64,000 bases of DNA from Aquirufa rosea (GCF_004118285.1 NZ_SDHY01000006.1:124001-188000); one strand, 5' to 3'. Shown: positions 35,437-43,877, counted from the first letter of the stretch. The notes: a model not told the origin generated them from the letters alone. Numbers and translations: made by a program.

Positions 35437-36258
35437 ATGGAAATTATCGGATACTTAGCCTCTTTGCTGATTGGAATCTCATTAGGACTCATAGGGGGCG
35501 GTGGATCTATCTTGACTGTTCCAGTATTAGTATATTTATTCGGCATCAATCCTGTGTTAGCTACGGCCTATTCCCTATTCATTGTGGGAGCGAGTAGTTT
35601 AGTTGGTGCATTTCCCAAATACCAACAAGGACTGGTTAACCTAAGGACAGCCATCATTTTTGGTATACCTTCCATCATTTCGGTGTATGCTACTCGTAAA
35701 TACATTGTTCCATTAATCCCCTCTGAAATTTTAGAATTGGGTGGCTTAGTAGTAACTAAATCCATTTTAATGATGGTCTTGTTTGCTATACTCATGGTAG
35801 CAGCCTCCATCTCCATGATTCGAGGTAATTGCGAAAACTGTGGAAAAGAAAATGCTGAAGAGACAGAACCCAAAGAACAATCATTTAATTATCCCATCAT
35901 TATCCTGGAAGGTCTGGTTGTTGGATTATTGACTGGATTGGTGGGTGCAGGCGGTGGATTCTTGATTATTCCCGCACTAGTAGTCTTATCCAAGTTGCCT
36001 ATGAAACAGGCGGTAGGAACCTCACTCCTGATTATCGCAATGAAATCATTGATTGGTTTCACGGGCGATTTAGGGCATCAGGTGATCGACTGGCCATTGT
36101 TATTAACTATCACAGGTTTGGCCATCGCTGGAATTTTCGTTGGGGATAAATTCAGTAAAAATGTCGACAGCGATAAACTAAAAAGAGGATTTGGATGGTT
36201 TGTGCTAGTGATGGGAGTGTATATTCTAATACAGCAATTAGCCTTTCCTTTGAAATAA
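35437..36258 (+). CDS. TauE/SafE-family sulfite/anion exporter
   Basis: About 273 residues, eight predicted helices in two related halves: LIGISLGLIGGGGSILTVPV in the first and LVVGLLTGLVGAGGGFLIIPAL in the second. A central cytoplasmic loop holds GNCENCGKEN, a CxxC-like pair that may bind a metal or carry a sulfane sulfur. I start at the ATG at 35437 just before the first helix; an upstream ATG at 35398 lies inside the promoter region. It exports sulfite or other sulfur oxyanions formed in persulfide oxidation. It is the first gene of an operon that continues to about 39597. Confidence 0.88.
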   Translation: MEIIGYLASLLIGISLGLIGGGGSILTVPVLVYLFGINPVLATAYSLFIVGASSLVGAFPKYQQGLVNLRTAIIFGIPSIISVYATRKYIVPLIPSEILELGGLVVTKSILMMVLFAILMVAASISMIRGNCENCGKENAEETEPKEQSFNYPIIILEGLVVGLLTGLVGAGGGFLIIPALVVLSKLPMKQAVGTSLLIIAMKSLIGFTGDLGHQVIDWPLLLTITGLAIAGIFVGDKFSKNVDSDKLKRGFGWFVLVMGVYILIQQLAFPLK

Positions 36259-36314
36259 AGCATAGATACAACACATTAAAAACACCATATTTACAAATTA
36301 GAATCAACAAGAAA

Positions 36315-37733
36315 ATGAAAGTAGAACAAATTTATACAGGATGTTTAGCACAAGGTGCTTATTACATTGAGAACAACGGTGAAGCCGCTATCATAGATCC
36401 ATTGCGTGAAGTAGAGCCATACATTCAGAAAGCAGAACGTAATGGGGCTAAAATCAAGTATGTATTCGAAACACACTTTCATGCGGACTTCGTTTCTGGA
36501 CACATTGATTTATCTGCTAAAACAGGTGCTCCTATCGTCTACGGACCCAATGCCGCTTGTGCATTTGATTGTATTTCAGCTGAGGATGGTCAAGAATTCC
36601 CTTTAGGCGATGCCAAAATTCGGGTGATTCACACGCCTGGCCACACCATGGAAAGTACGTGTTTTCTTTTAATTGATTCAACGGGAAAAGAAACCAGTTT
36701 ATTCTCAGGTGATACCTTATTCATCGGTGATGTAGGTCGTCCAGATTTAGCACAAAAAGTAAAGGCCGACTTGACGGAGGATATTTTGGCAGGACATCTG
36801 TATGATTCACTTCGTAACAAAATCATGCCATTAGCCGATGATATCATCGTATATCCAGCGCACGGGGCAGGTTCTGCTTGTGGTAAAAACATGAGCAAAG
36901 AAACTACGGATACTTTGGGCAACCAAAAGAAAACCAATTATGCTTTGAACCCTAACCTAACGAAAGAAGAGTTCAAAAAAGAAGTATTAACAGGTCTAGT
37001 GGCTCCTCCATCCTATTTCCCATTGAACGTGTTGATGAATATTCAAGGGTATGACAGCATTGACAAAGTACTAGAAAGAGGTCAGCACGCACTTTCACCG
37101 GAAGGATTTGAAGCTGCAGCCAATGAAACAGGGGCCTTGATATTGGATACACGTGATCCACAAAGCTTTACCAAAGGTTTCGTACCTAATTCCATCAATA
37201 TCGGTATCGATGGGTCATTTGCTCCATGGGTGGGCGCTATGATTCCAGATATCAAGCAAGAAATCTTGTTGATTACAGAGGAAGGCCGTGAAGAAGAGGT
37301 TATCACTCGTTTGGCTCGTGTAGGATATGACTTTACCATTGGTTATTTAAAAGGAGGTTTTGCCGCTTGGAAAGCAGCGGGTAAAGAGGTAGATAGCATT
37401 GAATCCATTTCGGCTGATGAGGTAGCTGCGCGAGTGGCTGCCGGTGAAGGAGAAATTCTTGATGTACGCAAAAACTCAGAGTATTTGAGCGAGCATGTAA
37501 TAGAAGCTGAAAATGCTCCTTTGGATTTCATCAATGAGAGTATGTTGAAAATTGACAAGAACAAGACCTACTTTGTACACTGTGCGGGTGGTTATCGTTC
37601 TATGATTTTCAACTCCACGCTTAGAGCTCGTGGATACCATAATTTGATTGACGTGAACGGAGGTTTCAAAGCCATCAAAGAATCCAATAAATTTCAAATT
37701 ACGGACTACGTTTGTCCATCAACACTTTTATAA
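36315..37733 (+). CDS. Persulfide dioxygenase-rhodanese fusion (MBL fold plus two rhodanese domains)
   Basis: A 472-residue cytosolic protein. Residues 1-230 are an ETHE1-like metallo-beta-lactamase domain that oxidises glutathione or other low-weight persulfides to sulfite; iron ligands can be seen as His54 (THFHAD), His110 (TPGHT) and Asp133 (SGDTLF). Rhodanese 1 (about 260-355) lacks a catalytic Cys: its loop reads LLITEEGREEE. Rhodanese 2 (about 365-465) is active by sequence, with Cys423 in VHCAGGYRS. This layout is known for CstB-like enzymes. It follows tauE by 56 bp: sulfite made here can leave through the exporter. Start chosen at MKVEQIYTG (36315). Confidence 0.92.
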   Translation: MKVEQIYTGCLAQGAYYIENNGEAAIIDPLREVEPYIQKAERNGAKIKYVFETHFHADFVSGHIDLSAKTGAPIVYGPNAACAFDCISAEDGQEFPLGDAKIRVIHTPGHTMESTCFLLIDSTGKETSLFSGDTLFIGDVGRPDLAQKVKADLTEDILAGHLYDSLRNKIMPLADDIIVYPAHGAGSACGKNMSKETTDTLGNQKKTNYALNPNLTKEEFKKEVLTGLVAPPSYFPLNVLMNIQGYDSIDKVLERGQHALSPEGFEAAANETGALILDTRDPQSFTKGFVPNSINIGIDGSFAPWVGAMIPDIKQEILLITEEGREEEVITRLARVGYDFTIGYLKGGFAAWKAAGKEVDSIESISADEVAARVAAGEGEILDVRKNSEYLSEHVIEAENAPLDFINESMLKIDKNKTYFVHCAGGYRSMIFNSTLRARGYHNLIDVNGGFKAIKESNKFQITDYVCPSTLL

Positions 37734-37735
37734 AA

Positions 37736-38017
37736 ATGAACATGCAAGAATTAATCAATAACCCAAAAACCAGCGTCGTAGATGTACGTGAAGTGGGAGA
37801 ATATATGCAAGGGCATTACGAAGGAGCCATCAACATCCCTTTGGGTACTATCCCCAATCAAATTGACAAGTTTAAATCCATGGAAGGCCCCATCATTGTG
37901 TATTGTCGAAGTGGCAATCGCTCCGGAATGGCTCAAAACATTTTAAAGCAAATGGGTATACCAGAAGTATACAATGGAGGCGGCTTACACGATATGTTGG
38001 TCTATTCAGAAAATTAA
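37736..38017 (+). CDS. Single-domain rhodanese (sulfurtransferase)
   Basis: About 93 residues with only a rhodanese domain: SVVDVREVGEYMQGHYEGAIN and the active loop VYCRSGNRSG, Cys57 carrying the persulfide. No signal, so cytosolic. It begins 2 bp after the stop of the dioxygenase fusion, so the two are co-translated. It probably takes sulfane sulfur from the SQR/thiosulfate route and hands it to persulfide dioxygenase or a biosynthetic acceptor. Confidence 0.9.
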   Translation: MNMQELINNPKTSVVDVREVGEYMQGHYEGAINIPLGTIPNQIDKFKSMEGPIIVYCRSGNRSGMAQNILKQMGIPEVYNGGGLHDMLVYSEN

Positions 38018-38021
38018 TCTT

Positions 38022-38273
38022 ATGTGGAATACCTTGAAACAACCATGGGATCTCATGCGCATAGCTCGCCTTTTAATGGGCGGCTATGCCATGTATGAGG
38101 CCATCAGCACCCAAGAATTATTTTTAGGCCTCTTGGCGGGAATTTTATTGCTCCAAGCGTGGTTTAATTGGGGATGTGGGGCTCAGGGCTGTAATGTTCC
38201 CTTCCATCAGAAAAAAATGTCTTCTACTACACCAGAAGAAACAAGCTATGAAGAAGTTCATTCAAAACCATAA
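38022..38273 (+). CDS. Small two-helix membrane protein (DUF2892/YgaP-TM-like)
   Basis: About 83 residues, starting MWNTLKQPWDLMRIARLLMGG, with two hydrophobic stretches (about 14-30 and 32-50) and a Cys pair in NWGCGAQGCNVPFHQ. It lies 4 bp behind a rhodanese gene and overlaps the next gene by 26 bp. In E. coli YgaP a rhodanese domain is joined to a similar two-helix membrane part, so this may be the separate membrane half that anchors or passes on the sulfur. Family assignment is tentative. Confidence 0.6.
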   Translation: MWNTLKQPWDLMRIARLLMGGYAMYEAISTQELFLGLLAGILLLQAWFNWGCGAQGCNVPFHQKKMSSTTPEETSYEEVHSKP

Positions 38274-38460
38274 ATTAAGTATCATCTTCACACTGGCTGG
38301 TGCCATGGCAGGATATTTTTACTGGAAAGAAATAGGATGCAGCACAGGTACTTGTCCACTGACTTCCCAACCCTTAAATAGTACCTTGTATTTTGCTTTT
38401 TTAGGGTATATTTTTAGTGGATTTTTTAACAACAAAAAACAAACAGTGAATAGAGATTAG
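38248..38460 (+). CDS. Small membrane protein of DUF6132 type
   Basis: About 70 residues, MKKFIQNHKLSIIFTLAGAM then a helix pair, with the conserved core YWKEIGCSTGTCPLTSQPLNS in which two Cys (C-x4-C) sit in the loop between helices. The family is widespread in Bacteroidota next to rhodanese and YeeE genes. It overlaps the 3' end of the preceding gene, so translation is coupled. A role in sulfur relay or thiosulfate uptake is likely from context; no function is proven. Confidence 0.72.
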   Translation: MKKFIQNHKLSIIFTLAGAMAGYFYWKEIGCSTGTCPLTSQPLNSTLYFAFLGYIFSGFFNNKKQTVNRD

Positions 38461-38518
38461 TTTATAATTGAAAGAAAAATTAAACACTAATAACTAAAAT
38501 AAGCTTACCATAAACAAC

Positions 38519-39082
38519 ATGATAGAAACAATAACTCAACCTTGGCCATGGTACGTGGCAGGGGCCTTAATCGGCTTAATAGTACCCGCCTTATTACTTT
38601 TAGGCAATAAACATTTCGGAATATCTTCCAACTTACGACACATCTGTGCGGCTTGTTTTCCAAGCAATATTCCCTTCTTTACATACGACTGGAAGAAAGA
38701 ATCTTGGAATTTATTTTTTGTAGGGGGTATCCTGATAGGAGGCTTCTTGTCCGCACAATATTTAGGGTCCAGTGAACCGATACAAGTACATCCAGACTTA
38801 GCCAAAGAATTAGCCAGCTATGGAGTAACTGATTTTTCTGGCTTAGTTCCCGTGCAATTATTCTCTTTTGAATCTTTATTCACAGCCAAAGGATTGATCA
38901 TGATGATTGGAGGCGGATTTTTAGTAGGATTTGGCACTCGTTATGCGGGTGGCTGTACCTCTGGACATGCCATTATGGGTTTGAGTAACCTTCAGTGGCC
39001 TTCTTTGGTAGCCACCATCTGCTTCATGATCGGAGGTTTCATCATGGCCAATTTCATTTTACCTTACATTCTTAGCCTTTAA
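38519..39082 (+). CDS. YeeE/YedE-family thiosulfate transporter, N-terminal half protein
   Basis: A 187-residue integral membrane protein with about four helices. The CTSGH motif (FGTRYAGGCTSGHAIMGLS) is the key thiosulfate-binding Cys motif of the YeeE/YedE (TsuA) family. Here the transporter is split into two genes that follow each other with a 5-bp gap; the partner carries the second Cys motif. It imports thiosulfate as whole ion or passes it by Cys contacts through the membrane. Gap to the preceding gene is 58 bp without a visible promoter. Confidence 0.87.
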   Translation: MIETITQPWPWYVAGALIGLIVPALLLLGNKHFGISSNLRHICAACFPSNIPFFTYDWKKESWNLFFVGGILIGGFLSAQYLGSSEPIQVHPDLAKELASYGVTDFSGLVPVQLFSFESLFTAKGLIMMIGGGFLVGFGTRYAGGCTSGHAIMGLSNLQWPSLVATICFMIGGFIMANFILPYILSL

Positions 39083-39087
39083 TATCC

Positions 39088-39597
39088 ATGGAAAATAAAA
39101 CAGTAATACATAGCAACCCAGTTGATTTTGAAGTAAGATCATTAGATGCCATGTGCATCAATGAGTCTGAATTAAAGCACCCTTGGTGGTATAATTTCAA
39201 ATATTTGGCCGTAGGCTTAGTATTTGGAGTGGTGTTTGTCAAAGCGGAGATTATCTCTTGGTTTAGAATTCAGGAGATGTTTCGTTTGCAGAGCTTCCAC
39301 ATGTATGGAGTTATTGGCACTGCCGTAGTAGTTGGAGCCATTTCCGTCTATTTGATCAAGAAGTTTAAAGTGAAAACCATCCACGGCGAGGAAATCACCT
39401 TTACCGATAAAAAATTCAATAAGGGACAGATTTATGGTGGATTGATGTTTGGCTTCGGCTGGGCCATCACAGGAGCCTGTCCAGGACCACTCTTTGCTCA
39501 ATTGGGTACGGGAGTATTATCCATCTCCGTCGTGATTTTAAGTGCCATTGCAGGTACTTGGACCTACGGATATTTACGCGAAAAATTACCCCATTAA
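39088..39597 (+). CDS. YeeE/YedE-family transporter, second half (DUF6691)
   Basis: A 169-residue membrane protein with four helices that has the second Cys motif of the family in GWAITGACPGPLFAQLGTG. An N-terminal soluble stretch of about 30 residues (HSNPVDFEVRSLDAMCINESELKHPWW) with one Cys precedes the first helix. It pairs with the upstream protein to form the full importer. A terminator-like hairpin at 39622-39655 ends this operon. Confidence 0.87.
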   Translation: MENKTVIHSNPVDFEVRSLDAMCINESELKHPWWYNFKYLAVGLVFGVVFVKAEIISWFRIQEMFRLQSFHMYGVIGTAVVVGAISVYLIKKFKVKTIHGEEITFTDKKFNKGQIYGGLMFGFGWAITGACPGPLFAQLGTGVLSISVVILSAIAGTWTYGYLREKLPH

Positions 39598-39621
39598 TAA
39601 TACTTTGATTTTAGATTGTCG

Positions 39622-39655
39622 AAAGACCATTACCGAGAGGTGGTGGTCTTTTTTT
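39622..39655 (+). terminator. Intrinsic terminator after the thiosulfate importer
   Basis: AAAGACCA-tt-ACC, loop gaga, GGT-gg-TGGTCTTTTTTT: a hairpin with a T run, 24 bp after the stop of the second YeeE gene. It closes the tauE-yeeE operon. Confidence 0.75.
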
Positions 39656-39823
39656 GTGCACTCCAATCAAACACATTTGGGTTTGGGGAATAAATTAGAC
39701 AAATCCATTAACTTAAGCTATGAAAAAGCAGTTTTGGAAACACAACCTGTCTAAAATAGTTCCAACAAGCTGATTACTAGTCTTTAATAATTGGCCACCT
39801 AAAAACAAATTACAAATCTTGGT

Positions 39824-40407
39824 ATGCTAAAAAAACACCTATCTTTTAATCGGAATTATTGCGGCTTGCTTGCTATTTGTAATTGCCATTAAACAATATC
39901 CAGGTGGCTCTATTTTCGACAAAAATGCCCCTGTCTTTGATTGGAAAAATAATTTTATTTCAAATTTATTCGCAGAAAAAGCGATCAATGGGGAACCCAT
40001 CTAGAATCTGGGCCAATGCTGCCATACTGGTATTTTCCGTCAGTTTAAGCTATTTCTTTATTCAAATATCCAGCCAATTACCTCATCCTGGCTCCCAGAA
40101 AATAGTTCGTTACCTAGGCTCCGCTGGTATGTTTTTCAACTTTTTAATTGTAACTCCATACCATGACCCAATGGTCGTAGTCTCCAGCATTTGTTTTTTG
40201 ATCAGCCTATTTTATCTCACCGTGTATATATTCAAGTTAAAGCAGCATTTATTAAAAATTCTCTGTGTCATCTGCCTGTTGATATTCTACGCTACCCTAT
40301 TCATTTATGGGGCAGGCCCCCACGAGATTTTACCTCATATGCAAAAACTCACCTTTTTTAGTGTGATTAGCCTAGTGCTTTTCATTCATTACCGTTACAA
40401 GGCATAA
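39824..40407 (+). pseudogene. Frameshifted membrane protein gene (two single-base shifts)
   Basis: The region reads as one protein only if two single bases are removed. From the ATG at 39824 (MLK...) the frame is lost in a run of seven A (39829-39835) and shifts to a frame that encodes LIGIIAACLLFVIAIKQYPG and DKNAPVFDWKNNFISNLF; it is lost again at GGGG near 39993, after which the frame with RIWANAAILVFSVSLSYFF and LPHPGSQKIVRYLGSAGM continues to 40407. With six A and three G the product would be 193 residues with about six helices. Both changes lie in homopolymers, so this is either a decaying gene, a phase-variable switch or sequencing error. No function is recognised. Confidence 0.7.
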
Positions 40408-40422
40408 AAGCCTAATACTAAA

Positions 40423-41451
40423 TTATTTCTTAGTCGATAAATACGGCCCATACTTATGCCTCGTTTCCGAATATGGATCCGCATAGGGACCAAAGGGATG
40501 ATCAAATGGCTTTTTAGCGATATTCGGCCAATCTTTGCTTACATCCATGCTAGGTCGCGGCATCGAATTGATGTAAGCAGCCACATCCCAAGCTTCCTCA
40601 TCGCTTAATTGAGGTTTTTCATAAGTGGTACCTAAGGGCATATTGTATTTGACATATCCTGCCAAATTGGAGATCCGAAACAATCCCGCTCCTTGATTAT
40701 AGCTATGTGCCCCCCAAAGTGGAGGATAGGTATAAGATTTACCTCCTTCGGCTAAGACACCCTCACCGTTCAACTGGTGACAAGATTGACATTTGGCTTC
40801 ATAAACTTGCTTACCCTGAACTGGATCGGTGGCTCTTTTTAAATATTTCAACTTAAATATACCAGCACCCTTAGGGATAGAATCCTTGGGAACATCTTGC
40901 CCTAACCAGGCAATGTAGGCTAAAATTGACCGCATTTCCATACTAGTAGAATCTAATTTCTTCCCATTTAAACTACGTTCAAAACAGTCATTCACGCGCT
41001 TCACTTGGTTCTCTATCGTTCCCGAACGCGCTCTGAATTTGGGATAGGTTGACTGAACAGCAAAATAATTATTCCCCCAAGGCTGTGTACCCGCATTCAG
41101 ATGACAATTCTGACAATTCATTCCATTGGACATAGCTCTCACCGAACCTTTAGGCCCTAAATAATCCGAGGTATGGGCAATCAATTCACGACCGTATTTC
41201 ACTAATTCCTTTTCTTGATCCGACAAATACATCATCCGCCAGTCGGACGGTGCCGTCCAAACATGAACAAATTTAGGATTGGGTGCTTTCCATAATTTCG
41301 TGGAGTCAGTCTCTATGTTACTTATTGAACTCTCAAGAAAATATGGCCCAGCGACCAAATAAAGCATGAAACCTAGTAAAAGGAAGGCTATTCCATATAA
41401 AAAACGAATCAAGGTATCAAGGCTATTGGGGCGAGATGATGAGTATTTCAT
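40423..41451 (-). CDS. tsdA: Diheme cytochrome c of the thiosulfate dehydrogenase (TsdA) family
   Basis: A 342-residue protein with an N-terminal membrane anchor (about 16-36) and two cytochrome c domains facing the periplasm. Heme 1: CQNCH at Cys113-His117, with Cys156 in RVNDCFERSLNGK placed like Cys96 of Allochromatium TsdA, the unusual axial heme ligand; heme 2: CQSCH at Cys221-His225. These match an enzyme that joins two thiosulfates to tetrathionate, or the reverse. It is divergent from sqr and shares a single operator with it. Confidence 0.88.
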   Translation of the reverse strand: MKYSSSRPNSLDTLIRFLYGIAFLLLGFMLYLVAGPYFLESSISNIETDSTKLWKAPNPKFVHVWTAPSDWRMMYLSDQEKELVKYGRELIAHTSDYLGPKGSVRAMSNGMNCQNCHLNAGTQPWGNNYFAVQSTYPKFRARSGTIENQVKRVNDCFERSLNGKKLDSTSMEMRSILAYIAWLGQDVPKDSIPKGAGIFKLKYLKRATDPVQGKQVYEAKCQSCHQLNGEGVLAEGGKSYTYPPLWGAHSYNQGAGLFRISNLAGYVKYNMPLGTTYEKPQLSDEEAWDVAAYINSMPRPSMDVSKDWPNIAKKPFDHPFGPYADPYSETRHKYGPYLSTKK

Positions 41452-41476
41452 AGGTGGTAATCGATGTATTTGTATT

Positions 41477-41521
41477 CAAAATTAGCTGCTCCCTGACCGA
41501 CATAGAGTGACAAATATCACG
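41477..41521 (-). promoter_or_regulatory. Crp/Fnr-type operator and -7 element of tsdA (minus strand)
   Basis: The same palindrome as for sqr (41506-41521, centre 41513.5) read on the other strand. The -7 element TAATTTTG, a perfect TAnnTTTG match, lies at 41484-41477, 36.5 bp from the centre. The tsdA start codon is at 41451. Confidence 0.68.
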
Positions 41522-41550
41522 TCAGACTAATATTGAAAGCCATAATATTA
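41506..41550 (+). promoter_or_regulatory. Crp/Fnr-type operator and -7 element of sqr (plus strand)
   Basis: Palindrome AGTGACAAATATCACG at 41506-41521 and -7-like TAATATTA at 41543-41550, again 36.5 bp from the centre. One operator thus faces two divergent promoters at equal distance, which would let one bound dimer act on both. Confidence 0.62.
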
Positions 41551-41573
41551 CATAGAATTAAAACAAAAACCAC

Positions 41574-42767
41574 ATGAGAATTCATCATCAAATCATCATC
41601 ATTGGTGGAGGAAATGCAGGAATTTCCGTTGCTAGCCAATTGTTACGTAAAGATTCTAGCTTAGATATTGCCTTGATTGATGCTGCAGAAAAGCATTATT
41701 ATCAGCCTGCTTGGACATTAGTGGGTGGCGGAGAATTTGATATTCAAAAAACCGTTCGCGATGAAGCGTCCGTCATGCCTGATAAAGTACGATGGATTCA
41801 AGCCATGGTAACGGAAGTACAAGCTGAAAAAAACAAATTGGAATTAAGTAATGGGCAATCCATTTACTATGATTATCTGGTGGTTAGTCCGGGTATTCAA
41901 CTGAATTGGTCAGCCATTAAAGGCCTGAAAGAAAGTTTAGGTAAAAATGGGGTTTGCTCCAATTACAGCTTTGAAACGGCTCCGTATACTTGGAAATGTG
42001 TACAATCCTTACCCAAGGGTGGAAAAGCCATTTTTACCAACCCTCCTACTCCCGTAAAATGTGGTGGAGCACCTCAAAAGGTCATGTATTTATCATCCGA
42101 CTATTTCAAAAAGCACCATAAGGGGGCTAAAGTGGAATTTTGGAGCGGAGGAACTCGTGTGTTTGGCGTGGAGAAATACGAAAAAACACTGAAAAAAGTC
42201 ATTCAACGTTACGGCATTCAAACGCAATTCTTTGTTCGTTTAGATGAAATAGACGGTGCAAGCAAAAAAGCCAAGTTTGTGGGCATTGGAGAATCCAATA
42301 AAGATCAGGAATACTGGGTGGAATATGATATGATTCATGTTACCCCTCCGCAATCAGCACCTGATTTTATCCGCAATAGTAGTTTAGCCAATGCAGCTGG
42401 CTGGGTAGAGGTGGATAAGCATAGTTTACAGCATACCCGTTTCCCTAATGTATTCTCTTGTGGCGATGCTGCTGGCCTACCCGTTTCAAGAACGGGAGCC
42501 GCTATACGTAAACAAGCTCCCGTGTTAGTTGCTAACTTAATCTCTTATATGAAAGGTGAAGAAATGAAAGCATACTACAACGGATATTCCTCCTGCCCTA
42601 TCGTAACGGGGTATGGCAAATTGATATTAGCAGAATTTGATTACGATAATATTCCCAGAGAAACCTTTCCGTTTGACCAATCCAAAGAACGTTGGTCCAT
42701 GTATCAACTCAAGACAAAAATATTGCCTTGGCTGTACTGGAATGAAATATTACCGGGTAAAATGTAA
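41574..42767 (+). CDS. sqr: Sulfide:quinone oxidoreductase (SQOR-like type)
   Basis: A 397-residue FAD enzyme that oxidises sulfide and transfers electrons to quinone, yielding a persulfide on a Cys or a small acceptor. FAD-binding N-terminus HQIIIIGGGNAGISVASQL. The two redox cysteines align with the human SQOR pair: Cys163 in TPVKCGGAPQKV and Cys341 in GYSSCPIVTGYGK. Further Cys128, Cys142 and Cys296 (FSCGDAAGLP) are present. No signal peptide; membrane association is by a C-terminal amphipathic part. Its product feeds the rhodanese and persulfide dioxygenase genes of the island. Confidence 0.92.
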   Translation: MRIHHQIIIIGGGNAGISVASQLLRKDSSLDIALIDAAEKHYYQPAWTLVGGGEFDIQKTVRDEASVMPDKVRWIQAMVTEVQAEKNKLELSNGQSIYYDYLVVSPGIQLNWSAIKGLKESLGKNGVCSNYSFETAPYTWKCVQSLPKGGKAIFTNPPTPVKCGGAPQKVMYLSSDYFKKHHKGAKVEFWSGGTRVFGVEKYEKTLKKVIQRYGIQTQFFVRLDEIDGASKKAKFVGIGESNKDQEYWVEYDMIHVTPPQSAPDFIRNSSLANAAGWVEVDKHSLQHTRFPNVFSCGDAAGLPVSRTGAAIRKQAPVLVANLISYMKGEEMKAYYNGYSSCPIVTGYGKLILAEFDYDNIPRETFPFDQSKERWSMYQLKTKILPWLYWNEILPGKM

Positions 42768-42804
42768 AAGAGCTAGGGCCCTCTTTGGAATGCCCCAGCT
42801 CTTT
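42767..42804. terminator. Hairpin terminator between sqr and the DsrE-like gene
   Basis: AAAGAGCT...AGCTCTTT, an 8-bp stem with additional GGG/CCC pairing inside the long loop, directly at the sqr stop and 16 bp before the end of the convergent dsrE-like gene. A weak T run is seen on the plus side only. Confidence 0.55.
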
Positions 42805-42819
42805 GAATATACAGACTAG

Positions 42820-43230
42820 TTAAGGCTTAATATAGGACCAACCTGCCTCTTGTTTGAGAACTACTTCTGCCACTCCGGAAGGAACAAAGCCCGATTGAGG
42901 TAAAATGGTAGCTTTATCTATTTTATTCATTCGGATGGTATTTTCACAAGCCACAAAAGACACACCTTTGGCTGATAATTCAGCAATTTTCGCCTTTTGT
43001 GTGGTTTTGGAATCAATTAATAAGCCAATACCTGATCCATGAGCTACCACTTCAATGCTCGTATTAGGTCCAAGTGCCGTTTGAAGATTACCAATATTGC
43101 GTATAACACCATGCCAAGCGGTGGTGTCCGAAGTATTAACCTGAATCACAATTTTATGAGCAGGAGATTGAGCAAGAAGTTGCCAGCTGGTCAATAGCAC
43201 CAAGGCTGTGAACAAGACAAATTTTTTCAT
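42820..43230 (-). CDS. Periplasmic DsrE-family protein
   Basis: A 136-residue protein with signal peptide (FVLFTALVLLTSWQLLAQ) and a DsrE/DsrF-like fold: KIVIQVNTSDTTAWHGVIRNIGNLQ, IEVVAHGSGIGLLI, and LSAKGVSFVACENTIR with one conserved Cys, the place where sulfur-carrier members hold the reactive Cys. It probably binds or carries sulfane sulfur in the periplasm. It is on the opposite strand to sqr and the methyltransferase. Confidence 0.82.
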   Translation of the reverse strand: MKKFVLFTALVLLTSWQLLAQSPAHKIVIQVNTSDTTAWHGVIRNIGNLQTALGPNTSIEVVAHGSGIGLLIDSKTTQKAKIAELSAKGVSFVACENTIRMNKIDKATILPQSGFVPSGVAEVVLKQEAGWSYIKP

Positions 43231-43266
43231 AGTAAATATTTTTTTTCTAAAGTAAGCAATCTACAC

Positions 43267-43866
43267 ATGAAAGCCATATGGAATGCCCGATATGATTCAA
43301 AAGAATATCAATACGGAACAGAACCCAATCAATTTTTCAAAAAAGAACTACTAAAACTACCTCCCGGACGGATTTTAATTCCTGCGGCAGGAGAAGGTCG
43401 TGATGCAGTCTTTGCAGCCCAGTTAGGCTGGGAAGTCTATGCCTTTGACAGCAGCGATACCGCTCAAAGCAAAGCGATAAAATTGGCAAGTGAAAAATCG
43501 GTGAACCTACATTATGATTGCATCGATGCTCATCAAGTACGATTTCCTTTGGAATCCTTTGATGCCATAGCTCTAGTATTCTTCCATCTACCCCCAGAAG
43601 AGCGACAAGCCTTTCATCAACGATGCGTCAAATGGCTTAAGCCAGGTGGCCAATTAATATTAGAAGGATTTCATAAAAAACAATTGGGGTTTAGCTCTGG
43701 AGGACCCAAAGATTTGAACATGCTATTTGATCAGGATGAACTAAAGCTAGATTTTCAAGGATTAAACATCCTTAGCCTCAAAGAGAAGAAAAAGATATTG
43801 GATGAAGGCCCCTTACATCAAGGCAACGCTATCGTCGTTAACCTACTAGCTACCAATCCTTTATAA
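43267..43866 (+). CDS. SAM-dependent methyltransferase (TPMT/TehB-like)
   Basis: A 199-residue cytosolic class I methyltransferase. WNARYDSKEYQYGTEPNQFF is the N-terminal pattern of the thiopurine methyltransferase/TehB group; motif I is LIPAAGEGRDAVFAAQLGW, followed by EVYAFDSSD (acidic residue at the end of beta 2) and FDAIALVFFHLPPE. The group methylates thiols, tellurite or other soft anions, so a role in detoxifying thiol or sulfide compounds is plausible here. Substrate not proven. Confidence 0.82.
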   Translation: MKAIWNARYDSKEYQYGTEPNQFFKKELLKLPPGRILIPAAGEGRDAVFAAQLGWEVYAFDSSDTAQSKAIKLASEKSVNLHYDCIDAHQVRFPLESFDAIALVFFHLPPEERQAFHQRCVKWLKPGGQLILEGFHKKQLGFSSGGPKDLNMLFDQDELKLDFQGLNILSLKEKKKILDEGPLHQGNAIVVNLLATNPL

Positions 43867-43877
43867 ACTAAGCAGAG

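Noticed and set aside
36629-36937. 102-residue open frame opposite to the persulfide dioxygenase gene
   Set aside because: Shadow of a strongly supported coding sequence in the other strand; composition follows the antisense frame of the real gene.
39542-39754. Short plus-strand frame after the second YeeE gene
   Set aside because: It overlaps the real gene and runs through the terminator hairpin at 39622-39655; no conserved pattern.
43207-43222. TGTGAACAAGACAAAT as operator of the methyltransferase gene
   Set aside because: The right half is missing and no -7 element lies at the expected 36.5 bp.
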